Shown in pieces: positions 1 through 8,617 of a stretch of DNA of 64,000 nucleotides. Below the pieces are notes generated by a model, which saw only the letters and a program-made list of their open reading frames with translations, was not told the DNA's origin and searched no databases. The first letter of the stretch is position 1, and each line of letters starts with the position of its first letter. A program made the position numbers and the translations under genes. Source of the DNA: a virus. The DNA lies in the IMG/VR virus record IMGVR_UViG_3300025655_000032, positions 1 to 64,000 of that record. One strand, given 5' to 3'.

Positions 1-84
1 GATGCCATTGACGCGGCAGTTGATGCTACGGCGGTAGCTGCGGTGTCCGTAAGCTGGCCTGTTTACAGTGGGGTGAAAAGCTGA
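1..84 (+). CDS. 3' end of a virion-region protein (partial)
   Basis: The frame is open from base 1 to a TGA at 82-84, leaving the last 27 residues of a protein that begins outside the window. The tail is rich in Ala, Val and Asp and ends in Val-Lys-Ser. It abuts the next gene by a TGATG overlap, so it is the upstream member of the same late operon. No function can be assigned from this fragment. Confidence 0.6.
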   Translation, partial: DAIDAAVDATAVAAVSVSWPVYSGVKS

Positions 85-278
85 TGGCACATAAACATAA
101 TCCAACGGATTACAGTAACCGGCAGACTGTTATTACTGCGGCTCGTAATGCCATTACCCGATTGCAACAGATCGAAGCAAATGTGGAAGGGGCGAATACG
201 GCGCAGACACAGACGGCTATCAAGGATATGGCCGGGTATGAACGACATTTGATCAGGCTGGTTGTTGGAGGGCTATAA
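84..278 (+). CDS. Small hypothetical protein, 64 aa
   Basis: The ATG overlaps the stop of the preceding gene (TGATG), which suggests translational coupling. The product is hydrophilic and probably alpha-helical, with no signal peptide or membrane segment. It lies between the terminase side and the portal, so a structural or packaging accessory role is possible but is only inferred from position. Confidence 0.6.
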   Translation: MAHKHNPTDYSNRQTVITAARNAITRLQQIEANVEGANTAQTQTAIKDMAGYERHLIRLVVGGL

Positions 279-281
279 ACC

Positions 282-701
282 ATGAATTACAAAGACCCTG
301 CGGTGCTGGCACAGATCGCAATTGATGACCCGGGTGGCGCAGTTGAAACCGCTACCGCAACGCTAAAGTCCATGACAGTTACGGAAGTTTTTCGCAGCGA
401 TGAAAACCGTGTGACGGAACGGGGATTGTATGACGCGCTTGGTCCAACCGATGCCGAAGCGGTATTGAATGCAATCGCTAGCTCAGCCGTAGTTCCAGAC
501 CGAGCGAAAGCCTGGGTAACACCGGGCAATGGCGGCATCGACATGGGCAGTGCGGTGGCAAGGGCAATGGTTGATGCGATGGTAACGGCCAACGAACTGA
601 CCGCAGCACAGGCGCAGGCCGTGAAAGCATTGGGGGAACGGCAGGTGTTGAAATACCCCGGCATTAAAGCCGTGCATGTTGAAATGGCGAGGGCACTGTA
701 A
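282..701 (+). CDS. Hypothetical virion-region protein, 139 aa
   Basis: It starts three bases after the previous stop, with GGAGGG about ten bases upstream as ribosome binding site. The product is Ala/Val-rich and mixed helical, with no membrane segment. I do not recognise the family. Its place in a tight same-strand run of structural genes suggests a virion or assembly role. Confidence 0.6.
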   Translation: MNYKDPAVLAQIAIDDPGGAVETATATLKSMTVTEVFRSDENRVTERGLYDALGPTDAEAVLNAIASSAVVPDRAKAWVTPGNGGIDMGSAVARAMVDAMVTANELTAAQAQAVKALGERQVLKYPGIKAVHVEMARAL

Positions 702-1174
702 TGGCTAATAATGCAATTATGGTATTTGATGGAACGCCAACAACTGTCATTGCTACGACAGGGACTATTGCAGATGGTGTTTTTACGGTAAGTGGCACCA
801 ACGCGACCCATACCGAGTTTGATAATTCAACCGATCTGTGGCCGCTGGCGGTCGCCACACTATCTGTTCCCGATTCCTGGGAAGCGGCAACACCTGATTC
901 TGGGGCGACGATTGATTTGTATATGATCCGCCAGGACGTGGACAGTACAAGCGACGTGACCGCGCCAACGACTAGCGATAAACAGGGCGCGGAGTATGTA
1001 GGCTCATTCCAGATTTACGCGACCGATGAAGCGCAATATCAGCAGATTGTAATCAGCCTGTCCGGGGTGAGGAAAGCCAAGTTCTCTTTCCAGAATAACA
1101 CCGGGCAGACTATGAGCTATTCGTCCGGGGCGACGGTTAAGGTTGAAGGCTTTACTTACACGCCGAGTACCTGA
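701..1174 (+). CDS. Hypothetical beta-rich virion protein, 157 aa
   Basis: The start overlaps the previous stop (TAATG). The protein is rich in Thr, Ser, Val and Gly with alternating hydrophobic residues, as expected for a beta-sandwich. Its C-terminal part, with Phe-Ser-Phe-Gln-Asn-Asn and Val-Lys-Val-Glu-Gly-Phe strands, resembles small phage particle or tail-tip proteins. It is followed directly by a LamG-like protein. No specific family is claimed. Confidence 0.6.
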   Translation: MANNAIMVFDGTPTTVIATTGTIADGVFTVSGTNATHTEFDNSTDLWPLAVATLSVPDSWEAATPDSGATIDLYMIRQDVDSTSDVTAPTTSDKQGAEYVGSFQIYATDEAQYQQIVISLSGVRKAKFSFQNNTGQTMSYSSGATVKVEGFTYTPST

Positions 1175-1956
1175 TGAGCCTGGTTCTTCCAAATTCTCGA
1201 CAGCTACGCGAGCCTAATCTATTGGTTCCACGCATGAAACCAAGGGGCCCCGTCAAGTGGGACGGGTGCCCGATGAGCACCTGCGTGTTGTTTAGTGACA
1301 ATAATTTTTCCGGGACAAGTGGATTAGTAAACGCTCGCGTGATACTAAACAAAAATAGTTATGTGCCAGTGCCGATAACATTCAGCCGGTACCAGGACAA
1401 CGGGACAGGGTATCACCCGGACGGGGTGTATTTTGACGGGTCTGGTACACCAGCAACAAGTAACGATTCGTACATTACCCTGTCCCCCAGCTATAACGGT
1501 GTCCGCAGTTATCTTGTCATCGTTGCCACCTTAAATTTAATTGTTGGATTTCAACAGGACACCTGCGAGTTTTTTTACCACGATTCATATAACAGAATAA
1601 GATTTTTAAGTACAACAAGCATTGGGTTTAACATAGGGAATAGGAATTCTACGGTAGTTATCCCTAACTGCACAACCATGACAGGACGAAAAACGTTTGT
1701 TTTTCTTTGCGAACAACTCGGCAGCGTTCGCAATTCCTATGTGTGGATCGATGGAGCGGAATACAGTCTGCTGGGAACGACAAAAGATACCAGCGGTAGC
1801 ACGACTGGAACTGATAGCTTTCTGCAGGATGCGCGAGAAACGGGTGGCTATGTGCTAGAGTCATGGTTCTCCCATTACGATTCGTCCGCGCCGATACCAT
1901 TGGAAACGCTGCGGTCACTTAGTCAAGATCCCTATCAATTTCTGGTGCCTGCATGA
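1174..1956 (+). CDS. LamG/concanavalin-like virion protein, 260 aa
   Basis: The start overlaps the previous stop (TGATG). From about residue 80 the sequence alternates aromatic and hydrophobic strands (YLVIVATL, YVWIDGAEY) in the style of a jelly-roll LamG-like domain. It ends in SLSQDPYQFLVPA, a terminus I associate with phage virion proteins carrying such domains. The role is probably particle decoration or receptor contact; this is inferred from fold style and position. It overlaps the next gene by four bases. Confidence 0.55.
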   Translation: MSLVLPNSRQLREPNLLVPRMKPRGPVKWDGCPMSTCVLFSDNNFSGTSGLVNARVILNKNSYVPVPITFSRYQDNGTGYHPDGVYFDGSGTPATSNDSYITLSPSYNGVRSYLVIVATLNLIVGFQQDTCEFFYHDSYNRIRFLSTTSIGFNIGNRNSTVVIPNCTTMTGRKTFVFLCEQLGSVRNSYVWIDGAEYSLLGTTKDTSGSTTGTDSFLQDARETGGYVLESWFSHYDSSAPIPLETLRSLSQDPYQFLVPA

Positions 1957-3206
1957 GCTTCTTTATCGGTCCATTCCTCGGCTCAACAGCCGCTGACACC
2001 ACCCCCAACCACGTCCTATTCGGCGGCGCGGGTGCTGAGAGCGTCGGCGGGACTGCGGTCGCTGGGCTTTGGCCGAAGGATGCGGGCTCTAGCGTTACTA
2101 ATGTCAGTATTACCGCAGATACACTATCGTCGACCGAAGTCCTAAGTGCGGCGTCTCAGATCGCCGTACAAAAGGCTGCGCTCTTAGCGCTAAGTGCTTC
2201 CTTGACTGGACAGGGCGTCATACTGGTGTCCCGACCCGGAGGCCCTCTCTCCTCCACTTCTTCAGTTGACGGATCTCACTACACTTCCGTCGCAGTCTCC
2301 GGAGTCCCCGACCCGGTGACGGCTTCGCTCTTAGGCGCTACACAGATCGCCGTCGGTATTACTGCAGACGTTATCTCTGCGACTGGCACGTTGTTGGGCA
2401 CTGTATCCCTCGGGGAGGGGGTGTTCATCAGCGCGGATGTGCTAAGCGCGACGCCCTCCGCTTCCGGCTCTTCTATCATCGCGGTATTGCAAAACGCTCT
2501 TAACTCCGCTGTTTCCAGTATTACCGGAACAGCGGTCACCGGCTTGGTCGTTACTGCCGATCCATTGTCAGGCGAGACGTTGATTGATGGAACGCCTATT
2601 ACAGGTATCGTTAAATCAGGTCTTGTAGTCGGTGATACCGTAATCGATGGTAGTGTTATCGTCTCTACATTGCAGGCAGCATTGTTGACTGCTGTCTCCG
2701 GTATTAGTGGAACGCAGTCTACAGGTCTTTTTGTCACAGCTGATCCTGTGTCTGGCCTCGCTTCTATTAACGGCAGTTCTATCGTCGATGTTCTGAAGAA
2801 CGCAACGCTGACGCAGGCTTCTTCTATCGTCGGCGAGGCGATACTCGATGTTAGCTTGGTTAGCTCGCCACTGGTAGGTACGTCGGCGATATCAGGTTCA
2901 GGGTATTCGGGTATTACAGTCGTCAGTGACGCGTTGACCGGTCAGGGCGATATATTGGCCGACTACGTCATCAGCGTGATGTCTAGCGGCTTATTGAGCA
3001 GTAATAGTGATATACTAGGGACTATCGCGCAGAACGTCTTGGTTTCCGCCGACGTACTGTTGGGCCAAGGGCTTACCTCTGGTCTCGTGCGAATCATCGG
3101 CCCTGGGGTGTTTAGTGGAATAGAGCCCTCAGCGCTGAGTAATACACCGGCCTATTTGGTCGTATCAATTACCCCCAAGGGTGGGGTTCAGTCAATTCTG
3201 CACTAA
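1953..3206 (+). CDS. Repetitive Ser/Thr/Gly-rich adhesin-like virion protein, 417 aa
   Basis: The ATG lies inside the end of the previous gene. After a short N-terminal anchor (SFFIGPFLGS), the body is built of degenerate repeats containing variants of SSITGTAVTGLVVTADPLSG, VLQNAL and SIxGxA, seen at least four times between residues 150 and 350 with periods of about 40 to 67 residues. Cysteine is lacking. Such chains form extended beta structure, so a fibre, head decoration or surface adhesin is plausible. I could not place it in a named family. Confidence 0.65.
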   Translation: MSFFIGPFLGSTAADTTPNHVLFGGAGAESVGGTAVAGLWPKDAGSSVTNVSITADTLSSTEVLSAASQIAVQKAALLALSASLTGQGVILVSRPGGPLSSTSSVDGSHYTSVAVSGVPDPVTASLLGATQIAVGITADVISATGTLLGTVSLGEGVFISADVLSATPSASGSSIIAVLQNALNSAVSSITGTAVTGLVVTADPLSGETLIDGTPITGIVKSGLVVGDTVIDGSVIVSTLQAALLTAVSGISGTQSTGLFVTADPVSGLASINGSSIVDVLKNATLTQASSIVGEAILDVSLVSSPLVGTSAISGSGYSGITVVSDALTGQGDILADYVISVMSSGLLSSNSDILGTIAQNVLVSADVLLGQGLTSGLVRIIGPGVFSGIEPSALSNTPAYLVVSITPKGGVQSILH

Positions 3207-3218
3207 AGGAGGCCAGGG

Positions 3219-3644
3219 ATGGCGTCTGAACTGTCAAACCACTACAAGCACGAGCTCCACGCTGGCCTCATCGATTTTGACGGCCACACTTTCAAAATTG
3301 CGCTGATGGCGACGGGTTTCACTTTCGACAAGGATGCACACGCGGTTTGGGCTAACGTATCCGCCTCCGAGCTGTCTAACGGTAACGGTTACACCACCGG
3401 TGGTGCTACGCTCGCGAACGTCGCTATCTCCGAAGACGATACCAACGATCGTTCTGATGTGACTTGGGACAACGCCCAGTGGACCGCCAGCGGCGGTAGC
3501 ATCGGCCCCAGTCCGGGTGCGATTATCTATGATGATACGCACGCCAGCGATTGTATTATCGGGTTCATCGACTTCACCAGTGACCAGACGGCTACCGACG
3601 GCGGCACGTTTACCATTTCCAGCCCCACCGTTCGTTTGACGTGA
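3219..3644 (+). CDS. Conserved phage virion protein, 141 aa
   Basis: A strong ribosome binding site, AAAGGAGG, lies about nine bases before the ATG. The protein has the pattern of a family common in phage structural clusters: an N-terminal helix with a Tyr-Lys-His segment, a FKIALMATGFTFDKDAH strand, then Gly-rich turns and a C-terminal FTISSPTVRLT strand. I recognise the family type but not a proven function; a minor head or tail-tip component is likely. Confidence 0.65.
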   Translation: MASELSNHYKHELHAGLIDFDGHTFKIALMATGFTFDKDAHAVWANVSASELSNGNGYTTGGATLANVAISEDDTNDRSDVTWDNAQWTASGGSIGPSPGAIIYDDTHASDCIIGFIDFTSDQTATDGGTFTISSPTVRLT

Positions 3645-3654
3645 GGTTAGACCC

Positions 3655-4011
3655 GTGACGCGTGTTGTAGAGACTGTTTACGACGGTCGCGACAACATCA
3701 ATCAACTCGTTATCTTTGAAGGTGACGAGTTGGTATCTGATCTGTCCCACGTAACCCGTATTGTATTCACCGTCGGAGGCGTAACGGTGGACAGCGATGT
3801 TGTGGATAGCGATACGATCTGGTGGGATGATCAAGACACCTATAATGGAACCACGACCGATGTTGTCAAACTACGTTTAGGGCACCAGAGCATTCCTCTC
3901 GGTACCTATACGGACGGTTGTTTGGTGCTCTTCGATGTCGTTAATGACGACGGTCTTGTCTTCATCGATAACATGAAGGTCAAGGTAAAAGCCGGGTGTA
4001 GCGGAAGCTGA
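3655..4011 (+). CDS. Hypothetical virion protein, 118 aa
   Basis: It starts with GTG, preceded by a weak GAGG-type site, and ends in a stop that overlaps the portal start (TGATG). The product is acidic (many Asp) and beta-rich, with repeated Val-Val-Asp segments and one terminal Cys. Proteins of this size just before a portal are often small head or neck proteins, but no family is recognised. Confidence 0.6.
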   Translation: MTRVVETVYDGRDNINQLVIFEGDELVSDLSHVTRIVFTVGGVTVDSDVVDSDTIWWDDQDTYNGTTTDVVKLRLGHQSIPLGTYTDGCLVLFDVVNDDGLVFIDNMKVKVKAGCSGS

Positions 4012-6221
4012 TGAGTACACAACGAGAGACGGCGCTTGAGAACTTAGATCGTTTTGCCTATGCCCGTGACAACGGGCATTTGGATTTTGTCGCTAAAGCT
4101 ACGAAGTGCGACGACTACTTTGTGGGTAACCAGTGGGACCCCAAAGCAGCAGCTCGGCTCAACCGCCTCGGCAAGCCCGTTCTAACCATCAACAAAATTC
4201 TCTCTACGTGCGCTGCCGTTTTCGGTGAACAGCTTGCCTCGCGTGCGGATGTCAGCTTTCGACCTGCGCGTGACGGTATTCCCGAGACTGCTGCAGCGTT
4301 GGACAAGCTATGGATGCACATCGCAGAGACCAACAACCTGGATTGGTTGGAGTCTGAAGTATCGGCCGACGGTTTCATTCGCGGTCGCGGTTTCTATGAT
4401 GTGAGGATCGATTTTGACGATCAGTTCATGGGTGAAGTGCGTATCGCGCAGCTGAATTCGAAGAACGTCGTTATTGACCCTGACGCAGAAGAATACGATC
4501 CTGACAAATGGAAAGAGGTTTTCCTCACCAAGTGGCTGACGCTCGACGATCTGGATCGTTTATACGGTCGTTCTGCGGCGCGCGAAGTCAAAGGTCGTCC
4601 GCAAAGTGCGTTTACAAACTCCTACGACACGGTGGATTGGGAGCCTGATAATTTCGGATCGGCGGATCGCACCTGGAGCGTAGACGAAGACGAAAAGCGG
4701 CGACGGGTGTATCGAATCGTAGAGCGTCAGTACCGTGAGCTGCGTTATGTAGAGTGTTTGGTCAACCCAGAGACCGGAGACCTACGTGAAATTCCTGAGA
4801 CATGGGACCATAACCGTATAGCCCACGTGTCGCAGACGTACGGACTGATGCCTTACCGTAAACGGCTGGAGAAGATCCGTTGGACGGTCTCTCTTGACGA
4901 TATGCTGCTGCACCATGAGTGGTCGCCTTACCGTCATTTCACACCGGTTCCCTACTTCCCCTTCTTTCGCCACGGGACGACGATTGGGTTCGTTGAAAAT
5001 CTGATTTCACCCCAAGACCTGCTGAATAAATCCGTCAGCCAAGAGCTGCATATCACTAACACCACCGCCAACTCGGGGTGGATAGTGAAGAACGGCGCGC
5101 TGGCAAATATGACACAGGAGGAGCTGGAGGAGCGCGGCGGCGAGGACGGTCTGGTGGTGATGGTCAACGGCACCACCAAGGACTTGGAGAAGATTTCACC
5201 TAACCAGGTACCTTCTGGTATCGACCGGCTGAGCTTCAAGGCCGACGAAGCGCTGAAGGAGGTCTCCATGATCTCCGATTCTATGCGTGGGTTTGACCGT
5301 TCGGATGTTGCGGCCAAGGCCATACAAGCCAAGCAGGCTCGTGGGTCCGTATCTCTGTCCAAGCCGTTCGACAACCTTGCCTATACCCGCAAGCTGCTTG
5401 CGCGCAACGTGCTTGATCTAGTGCAGTCTTTTTACACAGAAACCCGCATCATCAACGTCACTGGACGTAACCTGACGGATGATTCCGAGTCGATGGTGGT
5501 CAATGAGGTTACGCCAGAAGGCGATATCGTCAACGACCTGACGCTTGGCGAGTACGCTGTGGTGATTAACACCGTCCCGGCCCGTGAGTCCTTTGAGCAG
5601 ACTCAGTTCCAAGAGGCGCTGGAGCTTCGTCAGTTGGGTATCGCCATCCCTGATGATGTCCTGGTCGAGCACAGCCACCTTAACCGTAAGACCGAGATCG
5701 CACAGCGTATCAAGGAGCTCAACGGCGGCGGTGAACCGAGCCAGGCTGAGCAGCAGATGCAGCAGCTGGAGATGCAGCTCAAAGAGCTTGAGGCTGGTGA
5801 GAAAGAGGCCGATATTGCCGTTAAGCAGGCTAACGCCCAGCTCAACGCTGCTCGTGCTCAGAAAGAGATGCAACCTGAGAACGACGGGCAGGAAGCCGAG
5901 CTGGTCAAGCTGGCGATGGAGCGTGAGAAGATGTTGGCGCAAATTCAGCTGGAGCAGGAGAAGGTCCGCCAGCAGCTTGAACTTGAGCGCCAGAAGGCAG
6001 GCCTGCAAGCGCAGCTTGAGCGCGAAAAGATGGATCAACAGTTATTGCTGGCTCGGGAGAAGGCCAGCAACGATATGCAGATTGCCTCTGCGAAAGCAGA
6101 GTCTACTATGGAGCTTGCCTCTATGCAGGCCGAAACCACGCGTAGCGTAGCCACTGAAAAGGCGAAGACCGATCAGGCTATTGCTAAGTCAAAAGCCCAA
6201 CAGAAGAAGGAGCCTAAGTGA
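4011..6221 (+). CDS. P22-type portal protein, 736 aa
   Basis: Forms the dodecameric ring at the head vertex through which DNA enters and leaves. The N-terminal part has the P22-like portal signature: a short helix, then DDYFVGNQWD, LNRLGKPVLTINKI and VFGEQ. The core about residues 120-480 holds the stem and crown region. From about residue 575 to the C-terminus lies a Gln/Glu/Lys/Ala-rich coiled coil with repeated LEREK/LAREK segments, like the extended barrel of P22 portals. It is followed within one base by the scaffold-like gene and then the capsid gene, the classical head order. Confidence 0.85.
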   Translation: MSTQRETALENLDRFAYARDNGHLDFVAKATKCDDYFVGNQWDPKAAARLNRLGKPVLTINKILSTCAAVFGEQLASRADVSFRPARDGIPETAAALDKLWMHIAETNNLDWLESEVSADGFIRGRGFYDVRIDFDDQFMGEVRIAQLNSKNVVIDPDAEEYDPDKWKEVFLTKWLTLDDLDRLYGRSAAREVKGRPQSAFTNSYDTVDWEPDNFGSADRTWSVDEDEKRRRVYRIVERQYRELRYVECLVNPETGDLREIPETWDHNRIAHVSQTYGLMPYRKRLEKIRWTVSLDDMLLHHEWSPYRHFTPVPYFPFFRHGTTIGFVENLISPQDLLNKSVSQELHITNTTANSGWIVKNGALANMTQEELEERGGEDGLVVMVNGTTKDLEKISPNQVPSGIDRLSFKADEALKEVSMISDSMRGFDRSDVAAKAIQAKQARGSVSLSKPFDNLAYTRKLLARNVLDLVQSFYTETRIINVTGRNLTDDSESMVVNEVTPEGDIVNDLTLGEYAVVINTVPARESFEQTQFQEALELRQLGIAIPDDVLVEHSHLNRKTEIAQRIKELNGGGEPSQAEQQMQQLEMQLKELEAGEKEADIAVKQANAQLNAARAQKEMQPENDGQEAELVKLAMEREKMLAQIQLEQEKVRQQLELERQKAGLQAQLEREKMDQQLLLAREKASNDMQIASAKAESTMELASMQAETTRSVATEKAKTDQAIAKSKAQQKKEPK

Positions 6222-7189
6222 TGGCCATGGATGATGCCGCCGTAGCAGCAATGAACACCGACACCCCCACGCAGGAGGAGTTGGATAACTTCGACGATTC
6301 CACTTTGGATAACACCGAGGATACGACCGCACAAGCGAGTTCGGATGAAGCGGTTGACTCGGCGCCTGCCGCCGAGAATACCGCGGAGGACGAACCCCAA
6401 ACCCCGGCTGACCCCGAACCTGAAGCGGCACCCCAGGATAAGCCGGTGCCGGGGTTTATTCCACGCTCTCGCTATAACTATGCCGCCGCAAAGCGCCGGG
6501 AAGAGCGAGAGGCACGCCTGCAGGCCGAGTCTGAGGTAGAGCGCCTTCGCGCGGAGCTGGCGTCGTCAAAGACGCAGGCGCCGGATTACGATAGAGCAAT
6601 CGGCGATCTGGACTCGCAGATCAGCGACCTTGATACAAAGATCGACGAGGCGCGTGCCGACGGTGACAACACCCTAGCCAAGCAGCTGCGTGCGCAGCAG
6701 CGACAGCTGGAGCGGCATATTGTCGCGTTGGAGATGCAGGCTAACGCTCCGCAGCAGGAAGACCCCAATATAGCGACGCAGCACGCGGTTGAACAGATCC
6801 GTATCGAGTCGCTGGTGCCGCAGCTTGAGAGCCTGTTCCCCTCTCTGCAGGAGGGTAACGAGGCCTTCAACGAACCCCTGAGCGATGAGGTGATGGATAC
6901 GTTCGACCACTTCGCTAAAACACTCCCCCGCGATGAGGCTCTGCGCCGTGCAGTGTTCTATGTCACAGCCGCTCACGGTATCCAGCCTTTATCGGCGCAA
7001 ACCTCTGGTCCGCGCAAGACCGACACGAGCAAGAACATCAAGGCCGCGGCAGCGCAGCCTCCGAGGCTCAACGAGGCCGGCCTCGACTCGGATAAGGGAG
7101 GGGCCTCGCAACGCCTCGATGTTATGAAGATGTCACAGGACGACTTTGAGCGTCTCGGCGAGCGCGATATCGACGCGATGCTTGTTTAA
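6221..7189 (+). CDS. Probable scaffolding protein, 322 aa
   Basis: Starts at the ATG overlapping the portal stop (TGATG) with AAGGAG upstream; a GTG one codon earlier is possible. The N-terminal 75 residues are very acidic and Pro/Ala-rich, followed by a proline-rich linker, a basic patch (RSRYNYAAAKRREEREA) and a long coiled coil at about residues 85-190. The C-terminus is helical and charged. Acidic, coiled-coil proteins between portal and major capsid genes are usually scaffolds that shape the procapsid. No protease gene is evident nearby. Confidence 0.7.
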   Translation: MAMDDAAVAAMNTDTPTQEELDNFDDSTLDNTEDTTAQASSDEAVDSAPAAENTAEDEPQTPADPEPEAAPQDKPVPGFIPRSRYNYAAAKRREEREARLQAESEVERLRAELASSKTQAPDYDRAIGDLDSQISDLDTKIDEARADGDNTLAKQLRAQQRQLERHIVALEMQANAPQQEDPNIATQHAVEQIRIESLVPQLESLFPSLQEGNEAFNEPLSDEVMDTFDHFAKTLPRDEALRRAVFYVTAAHGIQPLSAQTSGPRKTDTSKNIKAAAAQPPRLNEAGLDSDKGGASQRLDVMKMSQDDFERLGERDIDAMLV

Positions 7190-7212
7190 TAACGAAAAGT
7201 TCTGTTTTGTGG

Positions 7213-7221
7213 TGTTATAAT
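7213..7221 (+). promoter_or_regulatory. Extended -10 promoter before the capsid leader
   Basis: TGTTATAAT is a perfect TATAAT with the TGn extension, in the gap between scaffold and capsid genes. No good -35 box is seen 16-18 bases upstream, as is common for extended -10 promoters. Transcription would start near 7228 and read into the structured leader. Confidence 0.6.
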
Positions 7222-7227
7222 ACGCCT

Positions 7228-7366
7228 GCAAGTAGAACTTATTACTACTTACACATGGACGTGAAGCACCGCATGGAAGCGGGGGCTACATGGAAGTGGC
7301 TGGTCACATGGAGGTGACCGTTCTCGTGAGGTGAGGGTTACAACCCCTCCCTCACGACCTTATTTC
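7228..7366 (+). ncRNA. CsrB/RsmZ-like decoy RNA or structured capsid leader
   Basis: Four hairpins follow one another, each with a six-base loop AUGGAN closed by a C-G pair: 7252-7263 (stem CAC/GUG), 7269-7282 (CCGC/GCGG), 7285-7300 (GCUAC/GUGGC) and 7302-7319 (GGUCAC/GUGACC). Stem sequences differ while loops are kept. Three of the four match the published RsmE/CsrA target, (A/U)CANGGANG(U/A). An extended -10 box lies just upstream and a terminator-like hairpin downstream, giving a unit of about 140 nt. Known RNAs of this build sequester CsrA. It could instead act as part of the capsid mRNA leader. Confidence 0.65.
7326..7366 (+). terminator. Terminator-like hairpin ending the GGA-hairpin RNA
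   Basis: GUGAGG pairs with CCUCAC and, inside a one-base bulge, GAGGG pairs with CCCUC around a seven-base loop; the total stem is 11 bp or more. It is followed by GACCUUAUUU, a modest U-rich tail. It could end a short RNA or allow partial read-through into the capsid gene. Confidence 0.5.
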
Positions 7367-7486
7367 GAATACTCCGCGCGATACAGGAGAGGCGGACGGC
7401 ACCGCCACAACAACGGCACTTCGCCTAAGCTACGGCGCACAAGTAGCCATTTTGAGTCCGCACGAAGCGGACACTGTGTTTACTCG

Positions 7487-7502
7487 GCTTCATGGAGGAA
7501 GC
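7487..7502 (+). promoter_or_regulatory. CsrA-type hairpin enclosing the capsid Shine-Dalgarno
   Basis: GCUUC-AUGGAG-GAAGC: a 5-bp stem with the same C-closed AUGGAN loop as the four upstream hairpins. The ribosome binding site GGAGG spans loop and stem, four bases before the capsid ATG at 7506. A CsrA dimer bound here would block the ribosome. Confidence 0.6.
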
Positions 7503-7505
7503 AAA

Positions 7506-8612
7506 ATGGCACTCACTAATTTTGCCCGTCTTACCGACCACGAAAAGAAAGCGTGGTCCATGTCGTTCCAGAAGAACGCCCGCAACAAGTCTTTCTTGAC
7601 CCGCCTTCTGGGCTCTGGTCAGGACTCCACTGTTCAGCGTATCACCGAGCTGAAAAAGTCCAGCAAGGGTACGCAGGCCGTCATCACCCTGGTTCCCGAT
7701 ACCGTCGGCGACGGCGTAGCTGGGGATCGTACGCTGAAGGGTAACGAGGAGGCTCTCAGCTCGTCTGAGCAGGTCATCCGCGTTGATCAGCTGCGCCACG
7801 CGCACGCCAACGAGGGTCGCATCGCTGACCAGAAGACTATCGTCAACTTCCGTAAGGAAGCTCGCGACAAGCTGGCCTACTGGATGGCTGACCGTATCGA
7901 CCAGATGGCCTTCCTTGCCATGTCTGGTGTTGACTTCACCAAGAAGAACAACGGCGCCGATCGCGTCGGTTCTGAGCTGCAGTACTTGGAGTTCAACAGC
8001 GATATCGCCGCTCCGACTTCCAATCGGCATTTCAACTGGAACGGGGACGCCAACGGCCTGGTTGCCGGCAGCACCACCGCCGACACCATCGCGGTGCCTA
8101 CCTACGAGATGCTCCTGCACATGAAGGCCAAGGCGCAGGACGAGTACATCAAGCCGGTTCGCGGCGAGATGGGCACCGAGCTGTACCACGTCTTTATGAC
8201 CCCGCAGGGTGTCAAGCAGCTGAAGCTGGACGACAAGTTCCACAACGCTGTGCGTGACGCCATGCCCCGCACCCCCAACAGCCCGCTGTTCAAGGGGTTC
8301 GATACCATCTATATCGACGGCATGGCTATCCACACCCACCGCTATGTGTACAACACCTCTGGTGCTGACGCTGGTAGTAAGTGGGGCAGCGCGGGTAACA
8401 CCGACGGTCAGGCGGTTATCTTCGCCGGCGCACAGGCTCTGGCCTACGCCGACCTGGGTACCCCCTACTGGGATGAGGAATACGACGACTACCGTAACCG
8501 TATGGGTATTGCGGTCGGTAAAATCTTCGGTTTCCTCAAGCCGCAGTTCCCCTCCGTTGTGCACGGCACCACCGAGGACTTCGGTCTGTTGCGGGTCAAC
8601 ACCGCGATCTAA
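7506..8612 (+). CDS. Major capsid protein, N4-gp56/DUF4043-like, 368 aa
   Basis: Builds the icosahedral head. The N-terminal segment (NFARLTDHEKKAWSMSFQKN, then FLTRLLGSGQDSTVQRITEL) and the following Lys-Gly-Thr-Gln-Ala strand with LVPDTVGDGVAGDRTLKGNE match the N4 gp56-like capsid family. A basic helix at about 110-135 and the C-terminal FGLLRV end also fit. The ATG at 7506 is chosen because GGAGGAAGC lies just before it; an upstream in-frame ATG would lack a site. Translation is probably controlled by the hairpin over its ribosome binding site. Confidence 0.9.
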   Translation: MALTNFARLTDHEKKAWSMSFQKNARNKSFLTRLLGSGQDSTVQRITELKKSSKGTQAVITLVPDTVGDGVAGDRTLKGNEEALSSSEQVIRVDQLRHAHANEGRIADQKTIVNFRKEARDKLAYWMADRIDQMAFLAMSGVDFTKKNNGADRVGSELQYLEFNSDIAAPTSNRHFNWNGDANGLVAGSTTADTIAVPTYEMLLHMKAKAQDEYIKPVRGEMGTELYHVFMTPQGVKQLKLDDKFHNAVRDAMPRTPNSPLFKGFDTIYIDGMAIHTHRYVYNTSGADAGSKWGSAGNTDGQAVIFAGAQALAYADLGTPYWDEEYDDYRNRMGIAVGKIFGFLKPQFPSVVHGTTEDFGLLRVNTAI

Positions 8613-8617
8613 TCACG

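Noticed and set aside
7425-8564. 379-codon open frame antisense to the major capsid gene
   Set aside because: Shadow of a highly biased capsid gene; composition is Val/Gly/Leu-rich without domain pattern.
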